This document shows, in pieces, positions 1 through 11,738 of a stretch of 64,000 nt of DNA; positions within the stretch are counted from its first letter, which is position 1; each line of letters starts with the position of its first letter. A program made the translations under genes and the position numbers. This DNA comes from Chloranthus sessilifolius. Lineage: Eukaryota; Streptophyta; Magnoliopsida; Chloranthales; Chloranthaceae. Under the pieces are notes generated by a model, which was not told the DNA's origin, ran no database searches, and worked only from the letters and a program-made list of their open reading frames with translations. The stretch spans positions 4,838,866 to 4,902,865 of the forward strand of contig CM037587.1 in the NCBI GenBank assembly GCA_021018995.1, written 5' to 3'.

Positions 1-370
1 TATGTGGATTATTGGGTCGAAAAGTGATCATCGTCATATTTAAAAGCGTCAACAGATTGTCTTTTGTGCTGTAACATAAACAAAAAAAAAAAAAAAAAAA
101 AAAACCTCCATGAATCTGCTGATGGAGAGCATTTTTCGCCCCAATAGTTCCCCCGATAGATTTTAAGATTGTGGATCAATGGTTACTTTGAGATGCCACA
201 TGATAGAGATTTAAATCATAAGCTTTGACTGTATTAAACATACTCTCAATTAGTTGATTTATCATAGTCAATCATTAAATTATAAGCTTTGACTATATTG
301 AATCAAATGATCGATATTGCATTTCGTCCCAATCTTTGGTACTAAATATATATTTAGTACCATAGATTGT
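1..370. other. AT-rich intergenic DNA, no gene seen
   Basis: No coding potential is visible. A 23-base poly(A) run lies at 82-104. An imperfect direct repeat of about 30 bp, built around ATAAGCTTTGACTRTATT, occurs near 215-240 and again near 280-302. I recognise no known element here. Confidence 0.6.
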
Positions 371-712
371 TGCAGTGCAATGGATGGTTCCACCGCTCAC
401 ACGGTTGACTGACTTAAATAAGATATTAAAGATAGGTTTTTGTCTTAATCTTGTACACATTAGATCTTGTACACATTAGATCTTTATCAAACGGTCAGAT
501 GTTGATTACACGTGATACACATCGATTTATCACAGTGCACCATGGTAAATCATAATTACGATCACTTTATGGGATGTGTGTCATATGTAATCAACATTTG
601 ACCGCCTGCTGTGTGTAAGATCTAATGTGTGCAAGATTAGGATGAAAAACTATCTCACATCTGATTCAAGGCAATCAACAGTGTGAGCGGTGGAACTCTC
701 GGTTGCACCGCA
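371..712. mobile_element. Foldback MITE, family 1
   Basis: The left arm starting TGCAGTGCAA and containing GGTTCCACCGCTCACAC is matched in inverted orientation by the right arm ending TTGCACCGCA, with GTGTGAGCGGTGGAAC. Pairing continues through most of the 342 bp, including the words ACACATTAGATCTT and GTTGATTACA, so the whole element can fold back on itself. It has no ORF. No target-site duplication could be assigned. Internal words (AATCAGATG, CCTAATCTT, AGATCTT) recur in the foldback elements at 5141-5548 and 10867-11374, so these are probably one non-autonomous DNA transposon family. Confidence 0.75.
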
Positions 713-804
713 AAAATATTTAATTATAAAAATCACTACCCTATTTGTAACCTTTTACTAATTTGGTGCTTAAAAATATCTATGCATATCTCAAGTAGGG
801 CTGT

Positions 805-1130
805 CAGCCGGTTGGATGGACCTGATACTTTACTCGCTTGACTCTGATTTATTTATTGGGTTGGGCACATAAATTTGAGTTGTCTGTTCGGATCAGACAT
901 GAAAATCTGACCCGACCTTCCACTACAAAAAATAAGACTATTAGCGGCAGAGTTTTTTAATAAAAAATTGCCGCTATTAGTCCTGTCGCTACAAAAAACT
1001 GCCGCTATTATTTTTGTAACGATAGTTTTTTGTAGCGACAGGACTAATAGCGGCAGTTTTTTATTAAAAAAAACTGCCGCTAATAGTCTTATTTTTTGTA
1101 GTGTTCGGATCGTGTCGGGTTAGGAGAGAA
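805..1130. mobile_element. Fragment of a GGGTCGGGT-type dispersed repeat, hosting a MITE
   Basis: The sequence begins GGGCTGTCAGCCGGTTGG and carries repeated degenerate words of the type ACCCGAC and GGGTTGGGC, as do the segments at 4515-5090, 10015-10305 and 26871-27215. The CACTA MITE at 921-1103 has inserted into it: CCGACCTTC continues after the MITE as TTCGGATCGTGTCGGG. The right end is missing. The repeat is non-coding and its superfamily is not certain. Confidence 0.5.
921..1103. mobile_element. CACTA-type MITE, TSD TTC
   Basis: The element starts CACTACAAAAAATAAGAC and ends with the inverted copy ATTTTTTGTAGTG. It is flanked by the 3-bp duplication TTC (918-920 and 1104-1106), the duplication length expected for CACTA (CMC/En-Spm) transposons. 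Inside are four copies of the word TAGCGGCAG or its complement, making nested palindromes. It is 183 bp, non-coding, and would need a transposase supplied in trans. Related copies lie at 1482-1586, 7262-7338 and 17467-17560. Confidence 0.9.
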
Positions 1131-1481
1131 CAGAAGCAACTCTCTACCCTCTCTCCATTAAAATAGATAAAATCTGATCTGTAAGAGAACAGTTTTATCA
1201 CTTAAAATAACTCACCACCAGAGCAAATGTGGCGAAGAGTTGTGTTACCAAACATTAAAGTAGTTCCCTGACAAAACCAAAGAGCGAAAGAGCGGCTCTT
1301 TGCCCCGAAATAGCGAATCCAAAGGCTTCTAAAACTATAACAAGATTGGTGAACCTTTAGAGAATGTGTTGTAACTCCTAATTGTGTGTAGTGTTTTTGG
1401 GCTACATATATATGAAAGTATTTTAAAATTCAAAATATCTACTTTAAATTAATAGCAAAATATAATTATAAAGAGAACTTT

Positions 1482-1586
1482 CACTACAAAAAAAATAAGA
1501 CTATTAGCGGCAAGGATATTAGTAGCAATTTTTTTGTTAATAGTGACAGTTTTTGGCTGCCGCTAATAGTCTTATTTTTTTTAGTT
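1482..1586. mobile_element. CACTA-type MITE, diverged short copy
   Basis: It begins CACTACAAAAAAAATAAGAC and ends CTATTATTTTTTTTAG-like sequence (GCCGCTAATAGTCTTATT near the right end), matching the element at 921-1103 with a shorter centre. The last bases read TTAGTT instead of GTAGTG, so the right terminus has mutated and the duplication cannot be read. The surrounding bases 1107-1481 and 1587-1849 show no gene. Confidence 0.75.
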
Positions 1587-1849
1587 AACCTATTATTAAC
1601 TGTAGATCTACAATTGATATAAAATCTAGACCTTTCAAACTTTTTACTTTCTAATAGGAGATCTTTCAATCCCTGTACCGATAGTCACCAAGTCGTGGTT
1701 CGGCAAGGTTAAAATCTGACAAGTTCACGGCAAAATTTGAAGAAAAAAAATAGAAAAATAGAATAAAAAGTATACAAAATTTAGGAAATATTAAATATCA
1801 TGGTTTATTGAAAATATCTTGAATTATTCACAACATTCGCGAATTTTTT

Positions 1850-4376
1850 TGTGACAGCCCGGATTTCGGCACCCCGAAACCCGCGCCATCAGCACGATCA
1901 TCTTGACCGTGCCCCTCAACTATGCACGGAACACTGGTATATCAAGCATAAAATAAATAAGAACAACTTGCGGAATTTAAATCTACATAGAAATACTTCT
2001 CAAAAGACAGTTCTACCCTCATGCCTCTGCATGAAGGGAGAACCGATCCGAACCATCGATGATAACCATCATCATGGATGGTTCGCCCAAAAGAATACTC
2101 TGATATCCATAGACACAAGGTTTAATCAAAAACCAGGCTTGACATACCAAGCCGTACAATCTCCAACTAAAACCCCTCAAAGTCGCACTGAGAGTCCTCT
2201 GAAGAAGTCCTCCGAGGTGGCTCTAACTCTCGCCGGCCGCAAGGTCCGACTCACCGGGTCGGCGTCTCAAGCCTCGGCATTGCTAGTAGTGGACTGCGAC
2301 GATAGTCTATAGGGTGAGCTACATCCTAGCTCAATAATAGGCGAACACAATTGAACATATAAAATATAACTCACATGTATTCTATGATATGCATGCATGA
2401 TGTGTCTATGCATTTATTGATAAAAAACAGTTAAAAACACTTCAATTACTGATAGATTACTCATGTCTTTTAGTTAATCATGAATGATGCTGAGAAGGCC
2501 TAAAGCAAAACTTAAACTTCAACTTAAATAATCCCGAGCAATATAGCATCGAGCCCGACGAGATACCCTTCATCGTCATCTATATATAGCGGTTTTAAAT
2601 GTATTCCACAGAATACTAATAGTACCCAAGCCCCTTTCCTCGGGATTGGTGGCGGGTTTCACATCTCATCAACACCCACAGGGTGTACTTACTATGTCTC
2701 GGATAAGCCTCATGACCGCCTACGGTTTCACCGTATCGGTCACGGATATCCTGCCGTGTCAGTCGTGGATATCCCGCCACGTCGGTGGGGTAACCTATCA
2801 AACCTCAAATAACAAAAATATCGGTGCCTTACATATAGTTATTCACCGTGTAAGTGTGCTATCTTATATCAGTTAGGCCCTATCAAGCATGATTCAATCC
2901 TTGGATACATCCCTGGGATGTATCCATTCACTACATCACACGATGCTCTTTTCTCTTACTTCTTCATCCCCGGGATGGCTCATTTGTTTACTCTTATGAA
3001 TATCACACACACACTTTTCACAATTCTTTAAGCAGTAAAAATATTTGAATGGAAATTTATATCACTACATACATGCTCTTGCAAAATAAGGTACATGTTC
3101 AAGGTGTTCCCTACCTTAGGTCTCTATCGATTTAATGCATCAAGGTCCCACTCGGCTCCTTGTGCCCACTTCCATACGTATCACCTATGATACCATTAAA
3201 CACACTCGAAACGTCACAAAAGATGTAATGAATAAGTCTCAAGACCCCCCTAGAGTCTTGAAGTAAGAATCAAAAGTCCACAAAGTTTACTACAATGATT
3301 AATCGATTCCAAAATCGATTAATCGAAGTAAATATCGATTAATCGAAAACAATTTCGATTAATCAAATTCTCCTTTCGCAAAGTCCATTCTCGTTCGAAT
3401 AATGAAGTTTTCATTCGATTAATCAATCCAATTTCGATTAATCGAAATTCTTCTTTTCAAGAAGCAAATTCACTGCTCCGATTAATCGAATCCAATTTCG
3501 ATTAATCGAAATCCTTCTTTTCGCAAGGTAGACCCACTATTCGAACAGTTGAGTTTCACAAGTTGATTAATCGATTCTAAATCGATTAATCGAAAACCAA
3601 AAATCGATTAATCGAAATCCCATTTCGATTAGTCGATTTTTCCTCAAGTCATTTCCTTTAACCCCTGGGGTCCACTGGAGGTTCTCAGTCGATTAATCGA
3701 TTCCCAAATCGATTAATCGAAATCCAAAGTCGATTAATCGAAATCGGGGTCCTCCGACCCTTCAACTTCCTGGCCAATTTCGATTAATCGAAACCCAATT
3801 TCGATTAATCGAATTGTCGATTCACCCTTTCGATTTCCATACTTTTCTTCTATTTTTCTAAGCCATTATCCTATGATTTAACCCACATTTCTTTGCAACT
3901 TAACCCCTATAATCTATGCATCTTATTTACAAAAATTTTACCTTGAATAGCTCTCAAGTTGATTTCAAATCTAGGGTTGGAAGGCTAGGGTTCCAGCTTT
4001 GGTTTCTAACGGATTCCTTGCGTCAAATCCGGCCTCTTTAATGCTTGAATCCTTCTTCCAATCACCCACAATAACTCCTCTCTTACTCCTCTCTCTTTCT
4101 CTCTCTTCTTTACTTCTCTCAACCACCAAAACATGAAAGTTAGGGTTTTCAACCCTTTTTATCTTATCTCTTTTCTCGGTGTGGAGCACATACACACTCA
4201 TCAGTGTATGCCACTCTACACACTCCTCTATCTCTCCACTCTTCTACATTGGTTCACACATCACATTCGCTCATCTCACCATAAGTTTATCAATAAACTA
4301 TCTCATGGTCAAACCTAGGACCAATCGGGCACGGATCCCAAGGTCCTCGTTTGACGTGCTTTTTCGGGTTATTACA
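1850..4376 (-). mobile_element. Solo LTR of a Tekay/Del-like Ty3-gypsy element, TSD TTTTT
   Basis: On the plus strand it runs from TGTGACAGCCC to GGGTTATTACA and is bounded by TTTTT on both sides (1845-1849 and 4377-4381), the 5-bp duplication of integrase-mediated insertion. Read on the minus strand it starts TGTAATAACCCG. It belongs to the same LTR family as 59111-61452: both contain CGGATATCCCGCCACGTCGG in a duplicated context (2766 and 60000). No internal region is attached, so it is a product of LTR-LTR recombination. The LTR holds a palindrome array at 3296-3815. Short ORFs inside are not credible genes. Confidence 0.85.
3296..3815. repeat. Palindrome array, word TCGATTAATCGA
   Basis: About 17 copies of the perfect 12-base palindrome TCGATTAATCGA, or one-base variants (for example TCGATTAGTCGA near 3625), are spread irregularly over 520 bp. 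Most are followed by AATC or AACC. Spacing is not constant, so this is not a simple tandem satellite. The copies cluster in pairs about 18-20 bp apart. The array lies roughly 560-1080 bp from the 5' end of the minus-strand LTR that contains it. Confidence 0.9.
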
Positions 4377-4514
4377 TTTTTAAACATACATAAAATTTTC
4401 ATAAATTCACGAATAATTCGTAGAACCTTAAAATACAAGTATTATTCACAATTTTTTTAAATATTCGGAGATTTTGGTGACTATGTCTCAATGTTCCCCT
4501 TTGATTCTCAAGGG

Positions 4515-5090
4515 TAAATAGGGTTGCAAATGGTCTGGCTGGTTTGTGTTAAGGGTTAACCCTACGTATTTAAGAGTTAGTCTACAATGGGTCTCCACCC
4601 ATTATGGGTGAACACGACAATCCACACATTTGTGTGGATTTGTGACATGCACATACTTCTAATGCATGAAAGTTGGTGTACGTCATAAGTCATATAGATA
4701 TGTGGACTGCTTTACAACTCATGATGGGTGGACATTCACTGTACACTAACTGATTTTTATTTAAACCCTCAATCCAAACCCAATTCGACTTGTTTATTAA
4801 AACCCCAACCTAAACTCAACCTGACTCAATTAGCAAAAACTTGAGTTCGGTCGGGTTGGCTTGGGCATAATAGGGTAAAATATGAGAGAGGGAGTGAGGT
4901 CAAGTCGGATTAGGCTGGGCTCGGGTCAAGAAACCTCAATCCGAACCCGCCCTTTTAATAAACGGGTCTAAATTTTCATCCTGACCCGACCAAATGGGTC
5001 AAAAATCTGAGCCCAAACCCGACCTTTGGCGGGTCAGGTCACTTCGCTGTTGAGTTGACCCAACCCGTTTGAAACCCTAACAACATATCA
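4515..5090. mobile_element. GGGTCGGGT-type dispersed repeat
   Basis: The segment starts near TAGGGTTGCAAATGG and ends near CCCGTTTGAAACCCTAA, an approximate terminal inversion. Its interior is rich in degenerate ACCCGACC and GGGTCGGGTT words on both strands. It is non-coding and resembles 10015-10305 and 26871-27215. No reliable duplication is visible. The superfamily is inferred only. Confidence 0.5.
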
Positions 5091-5140
5091 GGCTCATCAA
5101 TATTGAAGGATCAATATAAAGAGAACCTAAAATATCTTTT

Positions 5141-5548
5141 CTTAATTTATAGCCCAAGATTCTTCCCTCTCAACCTGCATCACACGCACTTAAACCATTC
5201 ACTGTTTTGAATCAAACAGTGGAGATCGTTTTTCAACCCAATCTTTCACACAATAGATATATCTGGAGATCATGGGCCTACCTCCGAACAACCACATTTT
5301 GATTCCATATGACACACAACCCAACAAGTGAACATGATCATGGGCATAAATCAAACATGATTAATTCTTCGAATGTGTGCCATGTGGAATCAAAATCTGA
5401 TCATTCGATGGTAGGCCCATGATCTCCATATCCATTGTGAGGATGTTTGGAGGTGAAAAACCATCTCCATCGTCTGATTTAAAATATTCTAACAGTTTAA
5501 GCACATAAAATGCAGGTTGAGATGAAGAATCTTGGCTTATAAATGAAG
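5141..5548. mobile_element. Foldback MITE, family 1
   Basis: The left arm (TTATAGCCCAAGATTCTTC, then CTCAACCTGCAT) is matched by the inverted right arm ending ATGCAGGTTGAGATGAAG and AATCTTGGCTTATAAATG. Pairing continues inward through GGAGATCATGGGCCTACC and its complement GGTAGGCCCATGATCTCC. The element is about 408 bp with no ORF. It shares internal words with the element at 10867-11374 (TTGAATCA, GTGGAGATCGTTTT, CACACAATAGAT). The duplication could not be read. Confidence 0.75.
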
Positions 5549-5729
5549 GTACCCTACATTAAACTCTATCATTATTTTGATTGACTATAGTTTAGGCATA
5601 AAAAGGTTTAGGAATGGTTTAGGAATCAGACATATATTTGATTGATTGCTTTATAGGGGTCAAACCAAATAACAACACCAATAATAGCTATAAAAACCTC
5701 GAATCTCTGCTGATTACTTAGATATGCAT
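5549..5729. other. Short intergenic stretch, nothing recognised
   Basis: No gene, repeat or motif was recognised between the foldback element and the hAT-like MITE. Confidence 0.5.
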
Positions 5730-5737
5730 ATTGCAAG

Positions 5738-5993
5738 CAAGGCATAAAAAATCGGCCAATACCGATATGTAACAACGATATGTATCAGTTTTTGGCCAAA
5801 CTGATACAGGCCCATATCGACCGATATGTACAGTACCGGGTTTCAGCCGATACGTCACAGTTTTGACCGAGACTTTTAATTATTTTTTTTTACAAAAATA
5901 AAATAAAAATGACTGATACGTATCGGTATCGGCCGATTTCTATCGGCCTCAGGCAAACTAATAACTGAGACCGATACCGCTTTTGATACCTTG
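5738..5993. mobile_element. hAT-type MITE, TSD ATTGCAAG
   Basis: The 256-bp element begins CAAGGCATAAAAAATCGG and ends with the inverted TTTTGATACCTTG. It is flanked by a perfect 8-bp duplication ATTGCAAG (5730-5737 and 5994-6001), the length typical of hAT transposons. The interior is a string of CGATATG, GATACGTATCGG and GGCCGAT words. The element at 24357-24808 has similar interior words and ends. It is non-coding. Confidence 0.85.
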
Positions 5994-6522
5994 ATTGCAA
6001 GTTGCAATTATTAATGCAGGAAAGCAACATCCTACAAAGAACCCTAAATTCTAAATTATTCCTAACCCTACTTATAGAATTAGGGATTTTAAGCATATAC
6101 ATTCCTATGTTTTGGCATATTTATAAATGCCACCCTCTATTTCACTTATTTATATATAATCCTCTAATTTATAATTTTGTGTTTAAATAACACCTTCAGT
6201 TATAAAAAAAAAAACACCTTGAGTTACTGTTCCGTTACTTGTCATCTCTAAAGAAAAGTGCACTTATTAACTAGATTATTTTTTTTCTCACTTTAAAAAT
6301 ACATTTATGATGTCACTTTACTATTTTAGAGACAACGATTAATGAAAAATTAATTCAAGATATTATTTAAACACAAAACTGCAGATTAAGGGGTTATTCA
6401 TAAATAAGTAAAACAAGGGATAACATTTATAAATATGCCAAAACATAGGAGGGGTATATGCAAAAAACTCATTAAATTATTACAAATTCTAGACCATCCA
6501 AACTTTCCACATTCTATGTACA
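5994..6522. other. AT-rich intergenic DNA, no gene seen
   Basis: No element or gene was recognised. The words TTTATAAATGCC and CCAAAACATAGG near 6120 and 6440 hint at a loose inverted arrangement, but no termini can be defined. Confidence 0.4.
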
Positions 6523-6893
6523 AGGTACTCCGATCCACTCCACTCCAAGGTCAATGTACTCCACTCCAACATCCACATGAGGTCCACGTGGCCACCCAAA
6601 TGTTGTTTTTGTGCATATGAAGCTTCAACGGCTTGTATAGATCAATTTAAAAAAAAATATTTAATTCAAAACTGAGTTTTAAAATTAAAAGCCAAATTTT
6701 GACGGTGATTCTAGGGTCTAGATTTTACGACCCAAAAAGTACGTGGTGGAGATGTTGTTTTAAAATTTTCTTTTTTAAAATTAATTTAGACAATGCTACC
6801 TTACTCCACGTGACACCCAAAATATGCTTTAACTGTCACGTGGACTTCCATGTAAATGTTGGAGTACGATAAGGGTACTCCAACTGGAGTATC
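6523..6893. mobile_element. Foldback MITE, family 2 (GGTACTCC ends)
   Basis: The left part carries GGTACTCC and repeated CCACTCCA. The right part carries GGGTACTCCAACTGGAGTATC, giving an approximate terminal inversion. Internal inverted words include GTCCACGTGG and TCACGTGGAC. The centre (CCAAATTTTGACGGTGATTC) matches 12528-12815, so there are two copies of one non-coding family. No duplication was defined. Confidence 0.6.
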
Positions 6894-7261
6894 TTCCCGG
6901 CTCCCTAAAAAAAAATTCCCTCAATTTCTTCACTATTTTGACTGCTTATTTTTAAAGCTATGGGTGATGAAATTTTGATTAAAGATCTAAAGCAAGATCT
7001 TTCCAATTTGTATTAAGTCAAAATTAGACAAGTCTCCCCAAGCCAAGGAGTGCTCAAAACAAACTAGATAATGATAAACTACGAGTTCATTATCTTGTTG
7101 GTTTTGAGCACTCCTAGGCTTGAGAGACCGGTTCAATTTTGACCTAACACACATTCCACTTTGATTTAACTCAAATTTGAAGTCAAAGTGTAGCTTCGAA
7201 ATCTAAAAGCTCAAAATCAATTTTGAAATGTATGATATCTAGCTATAAAGATAATTACTGA

Positions 7262-7338
7262 CACTACAAAAAATAAGACTAATAGCGGCAGTTTTTTATT
7301 AAAAAAATCTGCCGCTAATAGTCTTATTTTTTGTAGTG
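7262..7338. mobile_element. CACTA-type MITE, minimal 77-bp copy
   Basis: It starts CACTACAAAAAATAAGAC and ends TTATTTTTTGTAGTG. The arms are nearly perfect inverted repeats (CTAATAGCGGCAG against CTGCCGCTAATAG) separated by about 17 bases. The flanks are TGA and TGC, a two-of-three match to a 3-bp duplication. It is the shortest member of the family seen at 921, 1482 and 17467. Confidence 0.85.
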
Positions 7339-7983
7339 TGCTCAAATCAGTTGAGTTTCCTATGTCGTCGAAGCCTCGGTATCCTAAATCGTAACGGCTT
7401 CCATTGCGATACATATCGTATTGAGGTTTTCCGATATGATTTAGTATCAGAAGATAAAGCTTGATAAGGATCCATTAGTTTAGATCAGTTTTTTCGAAGA
7501 TTTCAATCCAAGGTCATATCAGATAGGAATAGAGAGAATTTCCATAGCTAAATATCTTGTGGCAGTTACACTGTTAAACCGAACGATTGTACATTGGTTG
7601 CACGTATCTTCGGTTTGATTCATCGACATATGGATCAAATCGGAAACGCCAAACGAGCGCTACCCGTTCGATCATTGTAGATCATATGTTGATGGGGATG
7701 CATTTGTTGCCATTAGAAGAGGCCATTATGGCTTATCGTCCTACAACAAGCTGTCGTTGAGCCTTCACTTGGCTGTTGGATCTTGATGTTTCACACAACT
7801 TTAGATAGATACAAAATCAGTTAATAACTGGTCACCTTCAGAGGTGGTTTTCAATCATTTTTGGATCGTAGCAAATGAAACAACTGTATATGGTTTTGTT
7901 GTAGTCCACAAATGGTCAAAACAAGGTATGGACCAAAGCCAAAGCAATTAACAAAGGCATATCCTCACCAATCACATGGATAA

Positions 7984-8028
<45 letters not shown>

Positions 8029-9028
8029 GTTGGGGAGAATATGCTCGGGCGTTCATGATGACCTGTGTACAGGGGGCAGATCACATGCCATGTGGCATGT
8101 GGCATGATCAACCCAAAATAAATCTCGTTTTGGGTTGATCAGTCATGGAAAATGTGAGTAAAAAAATAAATATTTTTTTTGACTTTTTTTGTCCTTTATT
8201 TGATGGGTCAAAGATAAAGTAACGCTCCAAAACTTTGGTTTATTGATTTTTCTCAATTTTGACCATATTTTTAACGATGGAAAAGTCATAAAATAAATTT
8301 TATTTTGATTCAATGAGATCTAATCAACCTTACCTAAGTTACTGTGGCACCCAATCCTCGTGATAATTGTGGCTAACTGATGGTGCAGAACTCTATACAA
8401 GAATAGAGCCAAGCCCTACATGTGGTAATGAGAACTATTTGATGGTGATATCTTTGTCCCTTAACATGGTGCGCACCATATATGAAAGCAAACTCTATAC
8501 AAGAATAGCTCCAAGGCTAACATGTGGTAATGAGACTTCCTTTTGCAACAATCTTAGTGCTATTGCCCCTAGATGTCCTTTTGCATATATTTTCAAGCCC
8601 AATTAGGTAACACTTTTTCCAAAAAGCACTTTTAAGGTGTTTTAAAGAGATGTATTACATACTTCTTAAATATTGCTACTCAAAAGGATCTATTATATGT
8701 TGGCGCTTCCCTCTGGTGAAATATTCCTCCCACCGAACATATTTCTCTTCGAAAGTGTTTTTTAAAATAGGATTGCCAAACAAGCCGTCGACATATATGT
8801 CAGCGCATTTTCATGCATCCAATGTCAAAAACCCAATTTGAAATATGAATCATTTCCTTTTTTCTTTTATGTTTTATTTTCCTAACCACTTTAATTTTGA
8901 AGAAAACAATCTGAAAAGGTTAAAAGCCTAATCTAGACATATAAAATTATTATATCCCTAAAACTTTTGAACATGATCTTTTTTCATTTATTATCTTTTA
9001 ATATTTATTTTTATAACAGTAGCTTTAG
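7339..9028. other. Intergenic DNA with small repeats, no gene seen
   Basis: It contains a (TA)n tract at about 7988-8024 and a perfect hairpin at 8105-8141: TGATCAACCCAAAA, a nine-base loop, then TTTTGGGTTGATCA. A roughly 45-bp direct repeat has copies starting at 8389 and 8490. No coding signal is convincing. The 79-codon ORF over 8367-8606 merely spans the direct repeat. Confidence 0.5.
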
Positions 9029-9036
9029 GTTAAAAG

Positions 9037-9324
9037 CATAGCGACAAATTTCGTTTTTGGTAATTTTTTAGTGGGGGACCTTTCGGTGCATTTTAGATTA
9101 GTTTCGATACCTTTCGGAAAAAATTCGGGAAAGTTTCAGGGATTAAAAATAAAAAAATATACATTTAATATATTTTTTAAAAAATTATTACAATATATAC
9201 TAAATTATTAACATTAAAAAAAAAAAAAAAAGCATAAAAATAAAATACTGAAATTTCACCAATATATACCGAAATTTTCATTTGATCTCCTTTTTGGCGA
9301 ATTTCAGTGAAATTTGTCACTATG
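9037..9324. mobile_element. hAT-type MITE, TSD GTTAAAAG
   Basis: The element starts CATAGCGACAAATTTC and ends GAAATTTGTCACTATG, a 16-base terminal inverted repeat with one mismatch. It is flanked by the 8-bp duplication GTTAAAAG (9029-9036 and 9325-9332); the duplication could be read as 9 bp if one terminal base is dropped, which would fit Mutator-like elements instead. It is 288 bp, AT-rich and non-coding. Confidence 0.85.
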
Positions 9325-9332
9325 GTTAAAAG

Positions 9333-10593
9333 TTCCAACGAAATTTATCTTCTCTTAGTTCTATAATTTCTATAATTCTACGTGGAATGATGGGTTATGA
9401 GAGCCAATTATAGAGATTTTCACAAGAATCACCAAATTTACGCCACGCCACGATGACATCCTTTTCCATCAAGTGCTCCATATGACACTATATGATGAGA
9501 TGATCATGATCTAAAGATCTATGGTGTCAAAGAATGGAGTGAAGATGTTCTTTCAAAACAATCTTTGGCCCACTGAATCTTTATATTAGGTACTTTGAAT
9601 TACACGACATACTAGATAAAACCATGTGCCACTTGTCCATAATCAGTGACCCATTCCCATACTTGATTTGATCAATTAGGTTATATAAGCTCTTCTTTTG
9701 ATGACCATCACTTATACCACATTTAATATTAAAATTATGTATGCCAAAGCATTGGACTCATCTTATCATAGTAGTTTAACATAGAGCATTTATCATATTT
9801 ATTAAATAATCCATATTAAAAAACTTTGATTAGACCCAATAGACTGATTTATGTGGTTTTTGGGCTATGACCATCGGTGTGAAACACTTTAAAGTGATCA
9901 AGTATGTAAGTCAAATCACATGGCCTACATGGGTGATTGTCATGACATTATATATGTAAAGCGATCATCCAAGTGGTCACTTTGTACGTAGGCCCTTCAA
10001 TTGGTCATTGGCATATGCTTGACCTGACCTAATGGTGCATCCCAACCCGATCCGATCTGATGCCTGACCAAAAAATCTGACTCAACCAGGTTAAAAACCC
10101 CTTATTTTCCTTCATCATACATACAAAAAATGACCCGACCTGACTTGATTTTTGCCGGAACTGACCTGATCTTTTAGTCCACCAACCAGAGTAAAAGGTC
10201 GGATCGGATACGACTTAAAGGGTCAAGTTTATGTGCCTGGCTCAATAAAAAGCTCGAGTCAGCTGGGAGATCGGGTGTCGGGTCAATCCCACCCGTTGAA
10301 AGCCTTATCTCTGTGTATTTTTATGTACAAACCCCACAGTATAAAAATCTCCACCCTATAAAGTGGGAAAGTTGGAAAGTTCGAATTGAAGTCATCTCCA
10401 ATCTCTAAGAAGAAAAAAGGGTTATCTTTTTAACTTTTTGAGTTGATGAGAGAGCATATTGGCTCAACATGAGTGGATACTTTTCTCCTTTCTTGTAGCC
10501 ATCATTGAGTAATTTATTTCTTTCCAATCATATCATTTGTAGATGAATGAATGCATTTATTTCATTTAAAAATTCGGATTTCGTTTAGGTTTC
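9333..10593. other. Intergenic DNA with a GGGTCGGGT-type repeat
   Basis: The part 10015-10305 has the degenerate ACCCGACC / GGGTCGGAT words of the family at 4515-5090 and 26871-27215, and ends CCCACCCGTTGAAAGCC. The rest is AT-rich without a recognisable gene. Confidence 0.45.
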
Positions 10594-10866
10594 GATTGGT
10601 GGGGACCGAAACTGAAATTTTAAACCAACATTTCGGCCGAAATCTTTAAATCCATACCATTTATACCGAAAATTTGGGATTTCGTTTCGGTTTCAGTGGG
10701 GACCAAAACCAAAATATTTCGATCAAAATTTAGATTCAACATAGTATAAAGAAATTAAACACATTGGCAACATAATAGAAAAACACTTATATTAATTTAT
10801 GAGAATATTTTTAAAAGGTAGATTTATTAATACCCATGGAAGCTTGGAGGACACCCACGCTAAGCT

Positions 10867-11374
10867 CCATTGAATGCTTTAAATCAGATGATGGAGATTG
10901 TTTTGGCCCTAATCTTCCACACAACAGATCTTGAGAACATGGATGTAAGATACCACTATCTTAGACGGTGAGTTTTTTTATTTCAGGTGGCTTATATATA
11001 AAAAATGGCCCTAAAATCACCTTTGAGCATGATGTGTGCCATGTGATTTTAGGGCCATTTTTTTGGAATCTTTGACACTTAGAATAAAAAATTAACTGTA
11101 TGATAATAGCTCATGGTCTCAAGCAATGATCAAAATTTCAATTTCGGGCATGACCAAAACCGAAAATTTGGACCTAAATTTTGGCCGAAAACCAATAATT
11201 TGGCCGAAATTTTGAGTTCCATACAAAATATGACCGAAATTTCGATCCAAATTATCGTTTAAGTGAGGACCGAAACCGATAATTTGGACCGAAATTTCGG
11301 TCATTTCGGCCAAAATTTTGATCCGTGGTCTCAAGATCCATTGAGTGGAATATTGGGGATAAAGCTGTCAATGG
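10867..11374. mobile_element. Foldback MITE, family 1, with nested hAT MITE (copy A)
   Basis: The arms CTTGAGAACATGG and TCATGGTCTCAAG pair, as do ATGGCCCTAAAATCAC and GTGATTTTAGGGCCAT around a 24-base centre. Outer arms CCATTGAATGCTTTA and AAAGCTGTCAATGG also pair once the nested element at 11124-11327 is ignored. The left half matches the 5141-5548 element. Confidence 0.7.
11124..11327. mobile_element. hAT-type MITE nested in copy A, TSD GTCTCAAG
   Basis: The 204-bp element begins CAATGATCAAAATTTC and ends AAAATTTTGATCCGTG. It is bounded by the perfect 8-bp duplication GTCTCAAG (11116-11123 and 11328-11335). The interior is made of ACCGAAATTTCGG words. It lies within the right arm of the foldback element. 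The equivalent insertion is at 16852-17055. Confidence 0.9.
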
Positions 11375-11599
11375 TTTTTGTAGGTGTTAATAAAGCTATA
11401 CTTTTCTAAACCCTCCTCCCTTTAAAGTGTGATTCATGTAGGGAGAACCTGGTTAGCGAGTGGCAGATACAATGCACTCCCTAGTTTTTAGATAAAGGAC
11501 ATTTCAATCATATTAATAAAAAATAGACCATTTTATTTATTATATTTGACTATTTTGACGGGGAAGATTGATCCATGCACAACGTTGGTGTGCAAACGG

Positions 11600-11601
<2 letters not shown>

Positions 11602-11668
<67 letters not shown>
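11602..11668. repeat. (TA)n microsatellite, 67 bp
   Basis: This is an uninterrupted TA dinucleotide tract. The same site in copy B (17334-17353) is only about 20 bp, a clear length difference between the duplicates. Confidence 0.95.
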
Positions 11669-11671
<3 letters not shown>

Positions 11672-11734
11672 AGCCGGTTAAGTCCTCCAATGGAGGACGG
11701 TGACCATCCTCCAAGATATATATGGAGCTTCACG

Positions 11735-11738
<4 letters not shown>

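Noticed and set aside
1851-2312. 153-codon ORF at the start of the solo LTR
   Set aside because: It lies wholly inside LTR sequence with a perfect TSD and shares repeat words with the LTR at 59111-61452; no protein motif is recognisable.
3296-3815. CRISPR-like or classical satellite array
   Set aside because: The spacing is irregular and the word is a palindrome within a plant LTR; there are no regular spacers, leader or cas genes.
11002-11066. microRNA precursor hairpin (ATGGCCCTAAAATCAC stem)
   Set aside because: It is the centre of a foldback MITE present in two copies; siRNAs are possible but a conserved microRNA is not supported.
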